Shown: positions 1 to 7,948, numbered from the stretch's first letter. The stretch: DNA of 13,905 nt from Candidatus Rhodoferax randersensis (GCA_016718155.1 JADKEH010000023.1:1-13905), one strand, 5' to 3'. Made by a program: numbers and translations. Notes: generated from the sequence alone by a model not told the origin.

Positions 1-66
1 AATGGCAAGTGTGCGGGCGCGCTGCACAGGCACTGGCGCAATACCGAACTTCAATACCTTGTTCAT
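1..66 (-). CDS. tumA: Antitoxin of TumE/TumA-type pair, N-terminus only (partial)
   Basis: Only the first 22 codons lie in the window; the gene runs off the left edge on the minus strand. The visible start is MNKVLKFGIAP, followed by an RARTLAI segment that resembles the N-terminus of the HTH DNA-binding antitoxins paired with TumE-like (DUF6516) toxins. The ATG overlaps the stop of the upstream toxin gene as ATGA (63-66), so the two are translationally coupled. As seen in the family, the toxin gene comes first and the antitoxin second. The HTH domain itself is outside the window, so the assignment rests on position, overlap and the short N-terminal resemblance. Confidence 0.7.
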   Translation of the reverse strand, partial: MNKVLKFGIAPVPVQRARTLAI

Positions 67-443
67 GGACTGATCTCCTTCAAAACGCGATCTACTTCAG
101 CATAAAAATCACTGACCAACTGGTAAGCGGTGTCAAACTCGTACAAAACCCCCTCGTCCAGAGCGTGTCGATGGCGGTGGTCGTACGGAAACCTTTTGCC
201 AGCATGCTTAAAACGCGAGCCGACCGGCTTCACGCCATGGGCATTATCAAAACCAATGAGCCGGGTGTTATCCGGCGCATGCAGTGTCAGGCTGTACCTG
301 ATGCCGTGCGGTCGTTCCGCCGTTACGGGCACACTCGCAACTTCCATCTTGACCCAGTAGCCCGCATCATTTTGGACTTCAATATTGCCATCCAAGCCAA
401 GCAAATATTCCAAACCAGTGGCCGGTGAACTTTGTGAACCCAT
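63..443 (-). CDS. tumE: TumE-family (DUF6516) toxin
   Basis: A 126-residue protein if started at the ATG at 443. It resembles TumE/DUF6516 toxins: a GYWVKMEV strand, then PHGIRYSLTLHAPD, GFDNAHGV, a Y-D-H-R-H-R stretch, and a C-terminal FYAEVDRVL helix. Family members are small toxins of type II toxin-antitoxin systems. A longer start at 458 adds five residues (MICFV), but that ATG lies inside the predicted promoter -10/spacer, so I prefer 443. Neither start has a clear ribosome binding site, and with the promoter at 449-477 the 443 start would be nearly leaderless. The gene overlaps the antitoxin start by four bases. It is intact, unlike most genes in this window. Confidence 0.82.
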   Translation of the reverse strand: MGSQSSPATGLEYLLGLDGNIEVQNDAGYWVKMEVASVPVTAERPHGIRYSLTLHAPDNTRLIGFDNAHGVKPVGSRFKHAGKRFPYDHRHRHALDEGVLYEFDTAYQLVSDFYAEVDRVLKEISP

Positions 444-448
444 GACAA

Positions 449-477
449 AGCATATCATTAAACGATAAGTGTTTCAA
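449..477 (-). promoter_or_regulatory. Candidate sigma70 promoter of the tumE-tumA pair
   Basis: Read on the minus strand, TTGAAA (472-477) is followed after exactly 17 bases by TATGCT (449-454). The -35 matches consensus at 5 of 6 positions and the -10 at 4 of 6. It sits in a locally AT-rich stretch just upstream of the toxin start. It would place the transcript start within a few bases of the ATG at 443. The prediction is by eye only. Confidence 0.45.
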
Positions 478-485
478 TGATCAAT

Positions 486-519
486 GTGAGTGGAATATCC
501 CTTTTCTGACCTCACTCAC
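486..519. repeat. 7-bp inverted repeat upstream of the tumE promoter
   Basis: GTGAGTG (486-492) and CACTCAC (513-519) form a perfect 7-bp inverted repeat with a 20-base spacer, between the integrase remnant and the -35 of the toxin promoter. It is not followed by a T-run on either strand, so it does not look like an intrinsic terminator. It could be an operator for the antitoxin or a chance hairpin. Confidence 0.25.
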
Positions 520-531
520 GCCTTTGATGCT

Positions 532-1001
532 TCAGGTATTTGGCGTTCCAAAGGCATCCCTCATTTGCCGTGCGCGCTTGGCTTGGTCGGTGTGAAGGTA
601 GACCGAAGTGGTGGAAACCGATGCGTGGCGCAGGTTGTCCCGCACTGTGGTCAGCTCTGCACCGCGCGCCAAAGCATGTGTGGCGTGCGTATGTCGCATC
701 CAGTGTGGACTTGCCCGGCGCAGCTTTTCGGCAGTCTTGGGCGACTCGGCCTCAATGGCATCGGCAGTGGTCACGAAAAATCGCTTTGTGACGTTCCACA
801 GCCGGGTCGAAGTGATACTGTTCTGACCGCTCCCTGCCTGCAGGTCAGCAATGAGCGGGGTAGACGGCTTCCACATGGCTGGTGTGGTTGGCACACCGCG
901 CTGCATCAGGTAGTGATCCAGCGCCACCCGGGCCAGCGGGGGCAAGGCCACTTTGCCAGCCTTGCTGCCCTTGCCGACCAGCTTGAGCCAAGGGTCTCCC
1001 T
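532..1001 (-). pseudogene. Tyrosine recombinase, C-terminal catalytic half, truncated by IS1071
   Basis: The open frame runs from the IS1071 edge (1001) to a stop at 532-534. It reads GDPWLKLVGKGSKAGKV, the beta-hairpin carrying the catalytic lysine, then HWMRHTHATHAL (HxxR box), LRHASVSTT (second His/Arg box) and TSVYLH with the tyrosine nucleophile, ending QMRDAFGTPNT. The first catalytic arginine and the N-terminal DNA-binding domain are missing, so the fragment cannot work alone. The sequence type matches the large DUF3701-associated integrases of Burkholderiales, and it is homologous to, but not the same gene as, the integrase at the right edge of the window: both contain the GKG hairpin with different flanking residues. 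There are no frameshifts in this half. Upstream sequence beyond 1002 is IS1071. Confidence 0.85.
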
Positions 1002-1109
1002 GGGGTCTCCTCGTTTTCAGTGCAATAAGTGACGGTACGCAAAGCTAGCACTGGCGCGGGGGTGGTCTGGGTAGACCGTTGATTTCATTGACTTTCCTGT
1101 TCGCTTTGT
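1002..1109 (+). repeat. IS1071 left terminal inverted repeat
   Basis: Begins GGGGTCTCCTCGTTTTCAGT. The first 38 bases are identical to the inverted copy at the other end. Over about 105 bases I count roughly six mismatches by eye (the first at the 39th base). Such long repeats are unusual for the Tn3 family, which normally has ~38 bp, and are characteristic of IS1071. Confidence 0.92.
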
Positions 1110-1145
1110 AAACGGGTATGGTGGCCTCCACTTTTGAGGTTCACG

Positions 1146-4056
1146 ATGCAGGGTTGGGCACACAACGTTTTTGGGGATGCGTGGGCTCCCCCGCGATATC
1201 AGCGACTTCGAGATGAAGGCATTTTTCACCTTCGATGGTGCCGAGCGCGACGCAATCAATGCACGCCGAGGTGATTCCCACAAGCTTGGTCTGGCGCTCC
1301 ATATTGGTTTCCTGCGCATGAGTGGGCGTTTGCTCGGTGCCTTTCGGGTAATTCCAGTAGCCTTGTGGCGCCACCTTGGCAACGAGCTTGGCATTGCAGC
1401 ACCAGAAGTCGCCTCGCTGAGAGCCACGTATGAACGCGGGCGCACGCTATTCGATCACCAACAAGTAGCCTGCACGGTCCTTGGATTCCAGTGGATGAGC
1501 GAGCACCAGCGCCGCTCACTGGTACGTGAACTGCGCGACGAAGTGGCGCGCTGCGCCGACCGCGATCAGCTACTCGTGCGGGCGCGTCAATGGCTGTACA
1601 AGAACAAGCTGGTGATCGTGCACGAGCGGGCAATTCGGACACTGATTGCGGCGGCACTTGCCCAGCTTGAAGTTGAAACAGGCACCGCCATCGCCGCCAG
1701 CGTTGATCCAGCAACACTTGATCGCTGGCGAGCCTCAGTTTCAGAGCTGCGCCCAGATGGACAAACCCAGCAGAGTTGGCTATGGGCTGCATCGGCGAAA
1801 CACTCAACCCGCCAAATCAGCGAGGTACTGGAGCGCATCGACCTGCTTTACACGCTGGACGTTCATAAGCACCTGGCAGACATCCCCGATCTCATCTTGC
1901 GCCGCTACGCGCGCCGACTTCTCCCAGGCCGCCCTCAGCCGGAGCCAAGATCAAAGAGCCAGCGCGCACCGTGGAGGTCGCATGCTTTCTTCGGTATTGC
2001 CTGTTCACCACCACAGACCAGTTGATCCTTATGGTGCAGCGCCGGATCGCCGATCTGTGGCGTCAGGCTGCCGCCGATGTCCCGCTACCGTCAATTGGGC
2101 CGCAATGTACAAAACGCTGCTCGGCGAACTTGTTGCCTTGAGCGCGCAAGGTGCGGTGCCAGATGCTGAGTTGCGTGCCCGTCTTGAAGCCTTGATCCCG
2201 AAACCCAGAAACGCAAACCACCGAGCAGGGCCTCCCTGGTCCGCGAGGGATTGATTGATGGAATTCGCCCCGTGCGGTCGTTGCTCGTCGCCATTGCAAA
2301 GCTGCCCTGGCAGGCCACCGGCGAGCATCCTGCCATCGAGTACCTTGCCAAGCTGCAAGCTTTATATCTCAAAGGATCCAGAAAGCTGCCAGTTGAAGTG
2401 GTGGCACCAAGTCTGGGAATGATCTGGCAGGTTTTCGATCTCCAGCCCAGACCGGGAACGGGCGTTTCAGGCGTTGGAGGTGGCCACCCTGTTTGCCCTG
2501 CGCCGCGCGGTGCGCAATGGCTCGGTCTGGATTGAGCACAGCCTGAGCTTTCGGGGTCGTGCGCGCTTGTTCTTCACGGACGAGCGTTGGCAGGCAGAGT
2601 CCAAGAAACACTATGCCCGTCTATCGTTACCCAGCAAGGCTGCCACTTTCTTGAAGCCTTTGCTGGCCAGAGTAACTGCCGGTGTCGATGCGGTGGCCGC
2701 TGCAGCCCGCAGTGGCGTACTGCGCGTGGATGATGAACTCCATTTGTCGCCATTGCCCGCAGAGGACGAAGACCCAGTGACCAAGCTGCGCGCGGCTTTG
2801 GATCACCGCATCGGTGAGGTTCAATTGCCGGAAGTGATTCTGGCCGTTGACGCCAGGTGCGCTTTAGCTGGATCATGCTCGGACGTGAGCCGCGCTCTAC
2901 CGACGAGCTGCTGATGGTCTATGCCGGCATCATGGCCCACGGCACCAGTCTGACTGCGGTCGAATGCGCGCGCATGATTCCGGGCAATTGTCTGCCACCA
3001 GCATTCGCCAGGCCATGCGCTGGGCGCGGGACGAACGGCGTCTGAGCCGGGCCTGCCAGGCTGTGCTGGAATTCATGCAGCGACACCCGATTGCCGCCAC
3101 CGGGGGCGGTCCGATTTGGCATCTTCTGACCATGATGAGCATGGAGACCACCAAACGGGTGTGGCAAGCCCGGCTTGATCCTCGGCGCAAACACACCTTC
3201 CATTGGAATCTACTCCCATGTAAAAGACCGGTGGGGCATCTTCCATGCGCAGCCCTTTGTGCTCAATGAGCGCCAGGCGGGCGTGGCCATTGAAGGTGTC
3301 ATCCGCCAAGAAAGCTGGAGACCAGCCAGCTTGCTGTGGATACCCATGGCTACACCGACTTTGCCATGTCACATGCCCGTTTGCTTGGTTTTGATCTTTG
3401 CCCGCGGTTGAAGGAACTCAAACAGCGCCACCTCTTTGTGCCACGCGGCACCAAAGTGCCCGCAGAAATCGCTGCGGTGTGCGAAGCCAATGTCGACGTC
3501 GCTTTGATCGAAAGCATTGGGATAGTCTGGTGCACCTGGCAGCCTCGGTCATGAGCGGACATGCCAGTGCGGTGGCAGCTCTTGCGCGGTTCGGTTCTGC
3601 CGCCCAGGGCGATCCAATCTATGAGGCTGGCGTGCAATTGGGGCGGTTGCTGCGTACGGCGTTTTTGGCTGACTACTTTGTCAAGGACGCTTTCAGGAAC
3701 GAGTTGCGCCGGGTGCTCAATCGGGGCGAGGCTGTTAACGCCCTCAAGCGCGCCATTTATACCGGCCGGATCAGCCCGGCGCAGGCCAAACGTGTCGATG
3801 AAATGCAGGCTGTGGCCGATGCGTTGAGCCTGATGGCCAACATCGTGATGGCGTGGAATACCTCACAGATGCAGGCGGTCCTGGATCGCTGGTCGAACCG
3901 CCGCCAGGTCATTCCACCGGAACTGATCGGGAAGATTGCGCCCACCAGGCTGGAGAGCATCAACTTGCGGGGTGTGTTTCGCTTCCGGTTGACCGCTATG
4001 CTGACCAAATCCTGCCTTCGCGGCCAAATGCATCGATAACTGGCACCAATGGATGA
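1146..4056 (+). pseudogene. tnpA: IS1071 transposase (Tn3-family TnpA), multiply frameshifted
   Basis: A DDE transposase of about 970 residues in intact IS1071. The likely start is ATG 1146, preceded by GAGG; the stop is TGA at 4054-4056. The protein can be followed end to end only by changing frame: +1 near 1153-1156; -1 near 1918-1925, 2083 and 2197; +1 near 2432; -1 near 2853 and 2984; a compensating pair near 3100 (-1) and 3134 (+1); +1 near 3188; -1 near 3310, 3508 and 3988. Most fall in short homopolymers (for example AAAA read as AAA). Between shifts the protein is clean. Tn3 signatures are visible: VDTHGYTDF around the second catalytic Asp, and RNELRRVLNRGEAVNALKRA carrying the catalytic Glu. 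As written, no functional transposase can be made. Confidence 0.92.
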
Positions 4057-4092
4057 AACCGACCACGGTTTTGACGCCACGAATCGCAGATT

Positions 4093-4200
4093 TGAAAGTG
4101 AACAGGAAAGTCAATGAAATCAACGATCTACCAACACCACCTCCGCGCCAGTGCTAGCTTTTCGTACCGTCACTTATTGCACTGAAAACGAGGAGACCCC
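4093..4200 (-). repeat. IS1071 right terminal inverted repeat
   Basis: Inverted counterpart of the left end, finishing ...ACGAGGAGACCCC at 4200. Both repeats share the block read on the outside strand as GTTGATTTCATTGACTTTCC about 80-95 bases in from the tip, showing that similarity continues well beyond the usual 38 bp. Confidence 0.92.
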
Positions 4201-4524
4201 TACTTGAGCGCGCTCGAGTCTTTCAGCCGACCGGCGCGCGCGCTGTGGAGCGTGACGCACATCAGTGACAGCGAATTCGTTTTCGACTTCAAGTCTTCTC
4301 CGCTGGTCTATGCCCACTGGGCCGGCCAGCAAGCCGCCGCGTTCGTGACCGCCTGTGCAGGCGAAGCGCTTGAGCAATCACTGATCGACGAGGCCGTCTA
4401 CCTACAGGGCTACGACCAGGCATTCAAGGTGATCGACAAAGCCTACGATCTGCCGAACAAGACCATCAACCTGCTGATCCAGTGGATTCACCAGAACAAT
4501 TACCAAATTGTCGGTTCACCTTAA
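4201..4524 (+). pseudogene. Fic-family protein, C-terminal fragment
   Basis: An open frame entering from the IS1071 edge reads YLSALESFSRPARALWSVTH, then later LVYAHWAGQQAAAF, YDQAFKVIDKAYDLPN and LIQWIHQNN. This resembles the region after the catalytic domain of a class of Fic (AMP-transferase) proteins, where the LESFSRPARALWSVT block is well conserved. The Fic catalytic motif (HPFxxGNGR) is absent because it lay upstream and has been removed by IS1071. The natural C-terminal tail is missing too: true Fic-like sequence ends near 4508, and the last residues and stop (4522-4524) are encoded by the end of the next transposon. It is a doubly truncated relic with no expected function. Confidence 0.75.
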
Positions 4525-4581
4525 GTCTGTCAGTTTTGAACCTTAACTTGTCAGTAACTGCGCCTTTAGTCTGTCAGTAGC
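4509..4581. repeat. Left end: terminal repeat with three transposase-binding-like sites
   Basis: After a 9-bp tip (TGTCGGTTC), three 20-bp sites follow in direct orientation at 4518-4537 (ACCTTAAGTCTGTCAGTTTT), 4540-4559 (ACCTTAACTTGTCAGTAACT) and 4562-4581 (GCCTTTAGTCTGTCAGTAGC). Their spacing is exactly 22 bp, about two helical turns, so they lie on one face of the DNA. This is the layout expected of TnsB/TniA-type transposase binding sites. The third site is the most diverged at its start. Confidence 0.8.
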
Positions 4582-4604
4582 ACACTGGGCATTCAATTTC
4601 GGCG

Positions 4605-4928
4605 TCAAACCACGCTCAAAAACACCGCCAAGGATCGGCTGACGGCCAGCATTTCTTCTTCGCCCAAGTGGCCAAAGACATCTCCGATCCGCTCCCGCGG
4701 AACCGACTGTGCCTTGTCCACCATCACATCCGATATTTTTTGCAATCCATTGGCTGGCGTTGGCTCGACACGAATCCGAAACAGCGGCGTCTCACGTAGC
4801 TCGCTCGTCACCGGCAAAATCGTGACGGATGGGTGTTCATTGAAAAGGTCCGACTGAACAATGAGCGCTGGCCTTGGTTTTCCATAGTCACCCTGCAGCG
4901 CGATGGTTACCAGATCTCCCCGCCTCAT
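4605..4928 (-). CDS. mazF: MazF/PemK-family toxin (endoribonuclease)
   Basis: A 107-residue protein started at the ATG at 4928; another ATG lies two codons upstream (4934). I prefer 4928 because it overlaps the antitoxin stop as ATGA and matches the usual MRRGDLV family start. Features of the MazF/PemK fold: GDLVTIALQGDYGKPRPALI at the N-terminus with the conserved GKxRPAL motif, then SVTILPVTSE, and VDKAQSVPRERIG near the C-terminus. Family members cut single-stranded mRNA and are held in check by a co-expressed antitoxin. The gene is intact and lies next to the left end of the transposon. It probably acts as an addiction module stabilising the element or its host replicon; that role is inferred from context. 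Confidence 0.88.
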   Translation of the reverse strand: MRRGDLVTIALQGDYGKPRPALIVQSDLFNEHPSVTILPVTSELRETPLFRIRVEPTPANGLQKISDVMVDKAQSVPRERIGDVFGHLGEEEMLAVSRSLAVFLSVV

Positions 4929-5137
4929 TTCCACCCTTGGGTGTCAGCAACTGTGCCCAACCAGTCCAGGGTCTGGGCTTCATGCGCATCGTTCTTCAGC
5001 AAGCGTGACTGCCGCTGACATTCAAGCGCGAATGTTTCACGCCGGGTGTCGGGCACCCAGATCTGCACCGGGCGCATGCCCGCAGCGCGCAGCCCGTCAC
5101 GGTGCTTTTGAACCCGTTCCGATATTGATGTTCCCAT
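4925..5137 (-). CDS. MazE-like antitoxin (DUF3018 family)
   Basis: A 70-residue protein, MGTSISERVQKHRDGLRAAG, followed by MRPVQIWVPDTRRETFALEC and ending TLDWLGTVADTQGWK. The RPVQIWVPDTR core is typical of the DUF3018 antitoxins found upstream of MazF-like toxins in proteobacteria. The N-terminal part should bind operator DNA and the C-terminus the toxin. An AGAGGG stretch about 12 bases upstream of the ATG, with AGG at -6, could serve as ribosome binding site. The stop overlaps the toxin ATG by four bases. The gene starts 68 bases downstream of the tniB stop, with its own promoter-like sequence and repeats in that gap. Confidence 0.87.
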   Translation of the reverse strand: MGTSISERVQKHRDGLRAAGMRPVQIWVPDTRRETFALECQRQSRLLKNDAHEAQTLDWLGTVADTQGWK

Positions 5138-5158
5138 GACCTGAGCCCTCTGTTAAGC

Positions 5159-5211
5159 GTTACATGCAACATTCTAGACGGGTGTTACATGAAACGCAAG
5201 CCCTGTTACAT
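5159..5211. promoter_or_regulatory. Three GTTACAT direct repeats, candidate antitoxin operators
   Basis: GTTACAT occurs at 5159-5165, 5184-5190 and 5205-5211 (on the minus strand ATGTAAC). The spacings are 25 and 21 bases. The repeats bracket the -10 and -35 of the predicted mazEF promoter, and the third overlaps the tniB stop codon. Position and repetition suggest operators for autoregulation by the antitoxin or the toxin-antitoxin complex. Confidence 0.5.
5171..5199 (-). promoter_or_regulatory. Candidate promoter of the mazEF-like pair
   Basis: On the minus strand, TTGCGT (5194-5199) and TAGAAT (5171-5176) are separated by exactly 17 bases. The -10 matches consensus at 5 of 6 positions and the -35 begins TTG. 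It lies in the 68-base gap after tniB and would let the toxin-antitoxin pair be expressed independently of the transposition genes. Confidence 0.5.
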
Positions 5212-6108
5212 CTCAATCTCGACGTCGGCAGGTCGCCGTTTGTACGTGCCCGAGGCGGCCGCCTGGTCGATCAGGTCGGCGGTGATGCATTCCACCTTCT
5301 GACGGATGGCCAATTCCGCGGCCTGCGAGAGTAGTGTTGTAACCTTGCCGGTTAGCCCACCACTTGCGCTGATGAGCTTGTGAATGATGGCCTTGTCGCC
5401 AAACGCTGATGGCTTTTCCAGCGGCAAGAGGCGACCAAAGCTGGCAACGAATGCCCGAAACTCCGGACTTTCTCGCCACTTGGGTAATGCGAACGGCTCA
5501 AACCTGGACGCTATCTGTGGATCCGTCTGCATGGCAATCAGCGCGTCACTCGTGCCTAACGCCACGATGGACATGCGCAGCTCATTGCTGATGAATTTCA
5601 ACTGGTTCAGCAGTTGGCGCTGCTCACGTCCGGAGCCGGCCAGCAGGTGATGAACTTCATCTATGATCATGACCTTGGGTGGTTGCCGGTGCAGCAACCG
5701 CAGACCCAGCAACTCCATATCGGTGCCGCGGCGATTGATGGGAGCCTGCACACCCAAGCCTTCAATAATCTGCGCATAGAGCTTGTTGTCACTGGGGTTT
5801 GCCGGCATTTGAAGATGCACTGTTTTGCGCAGCTCCACCTCATTGAATTCATTGCAGATGTTGGGGTTGTCCCGAATGAACTTCTCGACAATCATGGTTT
5901 TGCCGATGTTGCTGTCCCCGTACAGCAGCATGCAGGGCATGCGCCCGCTTGGCGGATGGGTAAGCAAATGGTCCAGGCGCGCCAAGGCTTCGTTTCCGCG
6001 CGCATAGCCGACCCACTTAGGGGCATACAACCTGGTCACACGCTCCTCGATGGAACCCTCCAGATAGGACCAAACGCCCACGTGCAGATGCTCAAGACCA
6101 TTTGCCAT
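5206..6108 (-). CDS. tniB: TniB-like AAA+ ATPase, transposition regulator
   Basis: A 300-residue protein using the ATG at 6108 (MANGLEHLHVG). A longer open frame reaches 6180 but would overlap tniA heavily. The chosen start lies seven bases after the tniA stop, with GGGAG about ten bases upstream. Typical TniB features: WVGYARGNEALARLDHLL near residues 32-49, Walker A GDSNIGKT at 64-71, and Walker B VMIIDEVHH with Asp150 and Glu151, then a sensor-like SIVALGT segment. In the Tn402/Tn5053 and Tn7 families this ATPase (TniB/TnsC) binds target DNA and activates the DDE transposase. It is transcribed with tniA and directly followed by the toxin-antitoxin pair. Confidence 0.92.
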   Translation of the reverse strand: MANGLEHLHVGVWSYLEGSIEERVTRLYAPKWVGYARGNEALARLDHLLTHPPSGRMPCMLLYGDSNIGKTMIVEKFIRDNPNICNEFNEVELRKTVHLQMPANPSDNKLYAQIIEGLGVQAPINRRGTDMELLGLRLLHRQPPKVMIIDEVHHLLAGSGREQRQLLNQLKFISNELRMSIVALGTSDALIAMQTDPQIASRFEPFALPKWRESPEFRAFVASFGRLLPLEKPSAFGDKAIIHKLISASGGLTGKVTTLLSQAAELAIRQKVECITADLIDQAAASGTYKRRPADVEIEM

Positions 6109-6115
6109 AGCTTTG

Positions 6116-7921
6116 CTACTCCCAGACCTCAGCGTCGTAGGGTACAACGGGTTTGGAATAGTCGATAGTTCCCGGCGCATTCCACACCTGGTCTAAAGTC
6201 GCCGACTGCGCATTCCTCTGGCGCTGTGCGAAACGCCGCGCAGATTTTGTTTTAGCACTGGCCTTCTCTATCAACTCTTTCTGCGCAAGAACCGCCTGGA
6301 ATATCACGCGTTCCGACAGCGAAGTCTTGCCCTGTTCTTTGAGTGTCTGGATCGCCGCACGATGCTCCCATAGCGTGATGGGGGGCAGTGACAGGTCGGC
6401 ATAACGAATGGGGTGGTAGTTGTTGTCTGGACCCATCACCCAAACCCTGGACAAGTTGCGGGGATCAAATCGAACAAGAATCGGCACGCCCGGCTTGACC
6501 AATACCGGCAGAACGTTGTCCCAGTAACGGATGTGAAACATGTGCAGGCCATCCCTGCGCAGCCTTCTCTCCTCGAAGGGAAGGAAGCTCACTGTGAATT
6601 GCTCCGGCTGCTCTGGTAGGGAGCGCACGATGGGGTCCTGCCCATGCACCCCCAGCTCCCAGGCCGCCAAAGGGGATTTTCGGATCCCCTTGTGGATGCG
6701 CCGATGGTATTGCTCGCAGATCTCCAGTGCCAGCCATTGCTCCAGCTCCGCCATAGTGAGACGAGCCTGTGCTTCCGCCGGATACTGCCCTTTGTCTTGT
6801 GGGTTCGAACCCGTAGATCCTGGCAGGAGGTGCACGCGACCCATGATGGTTCCAATCAAACGCTCGATGTGCCCCCCGTAGTGCGGATTGGCAATGGGCC
6901 GAAGAATGAGTTTGATCCCATGTTCATCACAACCGCGCCGAAGTGCGGCGGCCGTAAAATCAGCACCGTTATCCGCATGTACCGCCTTGGGCAGACCCCA
7001 TACCGGCCAGACACAGTTGAGTTCCCTTTGCCTGAGCCACTGCTCTTTGGGCAGAACCGCCTGTGCAATGCACAGCGCCACGGACGTTGATGACGGTGCT
7101 TCGAGTGAAACATAAAAACCCACGATGACACGCGTGGCCACATCCACCGCCAGAGTAAGCCACGGGCGCCCGATGGGCAGGCGGTTTTCTTCGTCAACCA
7201 CAATCACATCGGCCAGGGTGTGATCGATTTGTACGACATCCAGTGGCTTGACTACCTTGTAGGTGCCCGGTACAAAATCAACCAGTGCAGCGGCCTCGCC
7301 GGGCTCCAGCCGGGCTTTGGCAACCACTGATTTATCCAACGCGCTAAGGCGCGCCAGTATGGGTTTGCGCGATGGCGCCTTGAGACCCATTGCTTCACAG
7401 CGAAGGCCCACCATGCGAGCGACCTCTTCCTTCTTGGCTCTGGGCTTGCTCAAGTAGACGTCATTGATGACCGACTCAATGACCTCTTCTACTTTGGCGT
7501 CAATGCGTTTGGTGCCTTTTGGCGGGCCCATTGGGTTGGGTAGCAAGGACGATGTTTGGGGCAATTGCCGATATGCGGCCAACCATCGAAAGACCGTACG
7601 CACGGAGACCCCTAGATTCGCAGCAGCGTCGGCCACTTGGCGGCTGAGGTTACCTTGCTCTGAAATTGTCCGCAGTACCGCCTCGCGCTGACGCGCTGTT
7701 TCCCAATCATTGTCGACAGCCACATCAATTCTCTGTGCAGCTCCAGCCTGTCCATGCCTGGCCCGAGGAGCTGCCTTCAACAAGGAAGGATCACAGTTAA
7801 ACGTGCTGCCATTGGCCAGATCGCGCGCTTCAATACTGCCGTCAACATTCAGGCCAAGTATTTGCACCAGCCGATCGCTGGCGACCGCCACACTGCCGGG
7901 TAAAACGAGGAAACGTGCCAT
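6116..7921 (-). CDS. tniA: TniA/TnsB-like DDE transposase
   Basis: A 601-residue transposase of the Mu/TnsB/TniA type with an rve-fold catalytic core. Domains in order: an N-terminal small beta-like segment; an HTH region around residues 90-115 (LSRQVADAAANLGVSVRTVF); a second DNA-binding region around 140-200; the catalytic core; then a C-terminal Mu-type beta-barrel and tail. Catalytic residues fit D233 (VVQIDHT), D317 (VHADNGAD) and E353 (GGHIERLIG), exactly D(35)E spacing. It should bind the 20-bp end repeats and carry out strand transfer. The gene is complete. Its upstream region overlaps the innermost right-end sites, so the transposase may repress its own transcription. Confidence 0.93.
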   Translation of the reverse strand: MARFLVLPGSVAVASDRLVQILGLNVDGSIEARDLANGSTFNCDPSLLKAAPRARHGQAGAAQRIDVAVDNDWETARQREAVLRTISEQGNLSRQVADAAANLGVSVRTVFRWLAAYRQLPQTSSLLPNPMGPPKGTKRIDAKVEEVIESVINDVYLSKPRAKKEEVARMVGLRCEAMGLKAPSRKPILARLSALDKSVVAKARLEPGEAAALVDFVPGTYKVVKPLDVVQIDHTLADVIVVDEENRLPIGRPWLTLAVDVATRVIVGFYVSLEAPSSTSVALCIAQAVLPKEQWLRQRELNCVWPVWGLPKAVHADNGADFTAAALRRGCDEHGIKLILRPIANPHYGGHIERLIGTIMGRVHLLPGSTGSNPQDKGQYPAEAQARLTMAELEQWLALEICEQYHRRIHKGIRKSPLAAWELGVHGQDPIVRSLPEQPEQFTVSFLPFEERRLRRDGLHMFHIRYWDNVLPVLVKPGVPILVRFDPRNLSRVWVMGPDNNYHPIRYADLSLPPITLWEHRAAIQTLKEQGKTSLSERVIFQAVLAQKELIEKASAKTKSARRFAQRQRNAQSATLDQVWNAPGTIDYSKPVVPYDAEVWE

Positions 7922-7948
7922 GACCTATAGGAGGAAGCTGGTTTTGCA

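Larger units (their letters stand above)
1002..4200 (+). mobile_element. IS1071 (Tn3-family insertion sequence)
   Basis: The 3199-bp element is bounded by long terminal inverted repeats starting GGGGTCTCCTCG, with one large transposase gene and no resolvase. This is the known architecture of IS1071, a Tn3-family element of about 3.2 kb with ~110-bp repeats, typical of catabolic plasmids in betaproteobacteria. The five bases on each side (TCCCT at 997-1001, TACTT at 4201-4205) do not match, so there is no target-site duplication. The left flank is a cut integrase gene and the right flank a cut Fic gene. This indicates deletion or recombination at this copy rather than a simple insertion. The transposase frame is broken many times. 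Confidence 0.93.

Noticed and set aside
9..428. 139-codon open frame on the plus strand opposite the tumE gene
   Set aside because: No recognisable motifs; it is the antisense shadow of a well-supported toxin gene with a family match.
486..519. Rho-independent terminator after the integrase remnant
   Set aside because: The stem is only 7 bp with a 20-base loop and no T-run follows on either strand.
490..1032. 180-codon open frame on the plus strand
   Set aside because: Antisense to the integrase remnant and runs across the IS1071 boundary, so it cannot be an evolved gene.
1002..4200. Functional programmed frameshifting in the IS1071 transposase
   Set aside because: About a dozen shifts in both directions are incompatible with programmed recoding, and IS1071 TnpA is normally a single frame.
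5159..5211. GTTACAT repeats as a mini CRISPR array
   Set aside because: The repeats are only 7 bp, unevenly spaced (25 and 21), and overlap a stop codon and a promoter.
5614..6168. 184-codon plus-strand open frame opposite tniB
   Set aside because: Shadow frame in GC-rich coding sequence; the minus-strand ATPase has clear Walker motifs.
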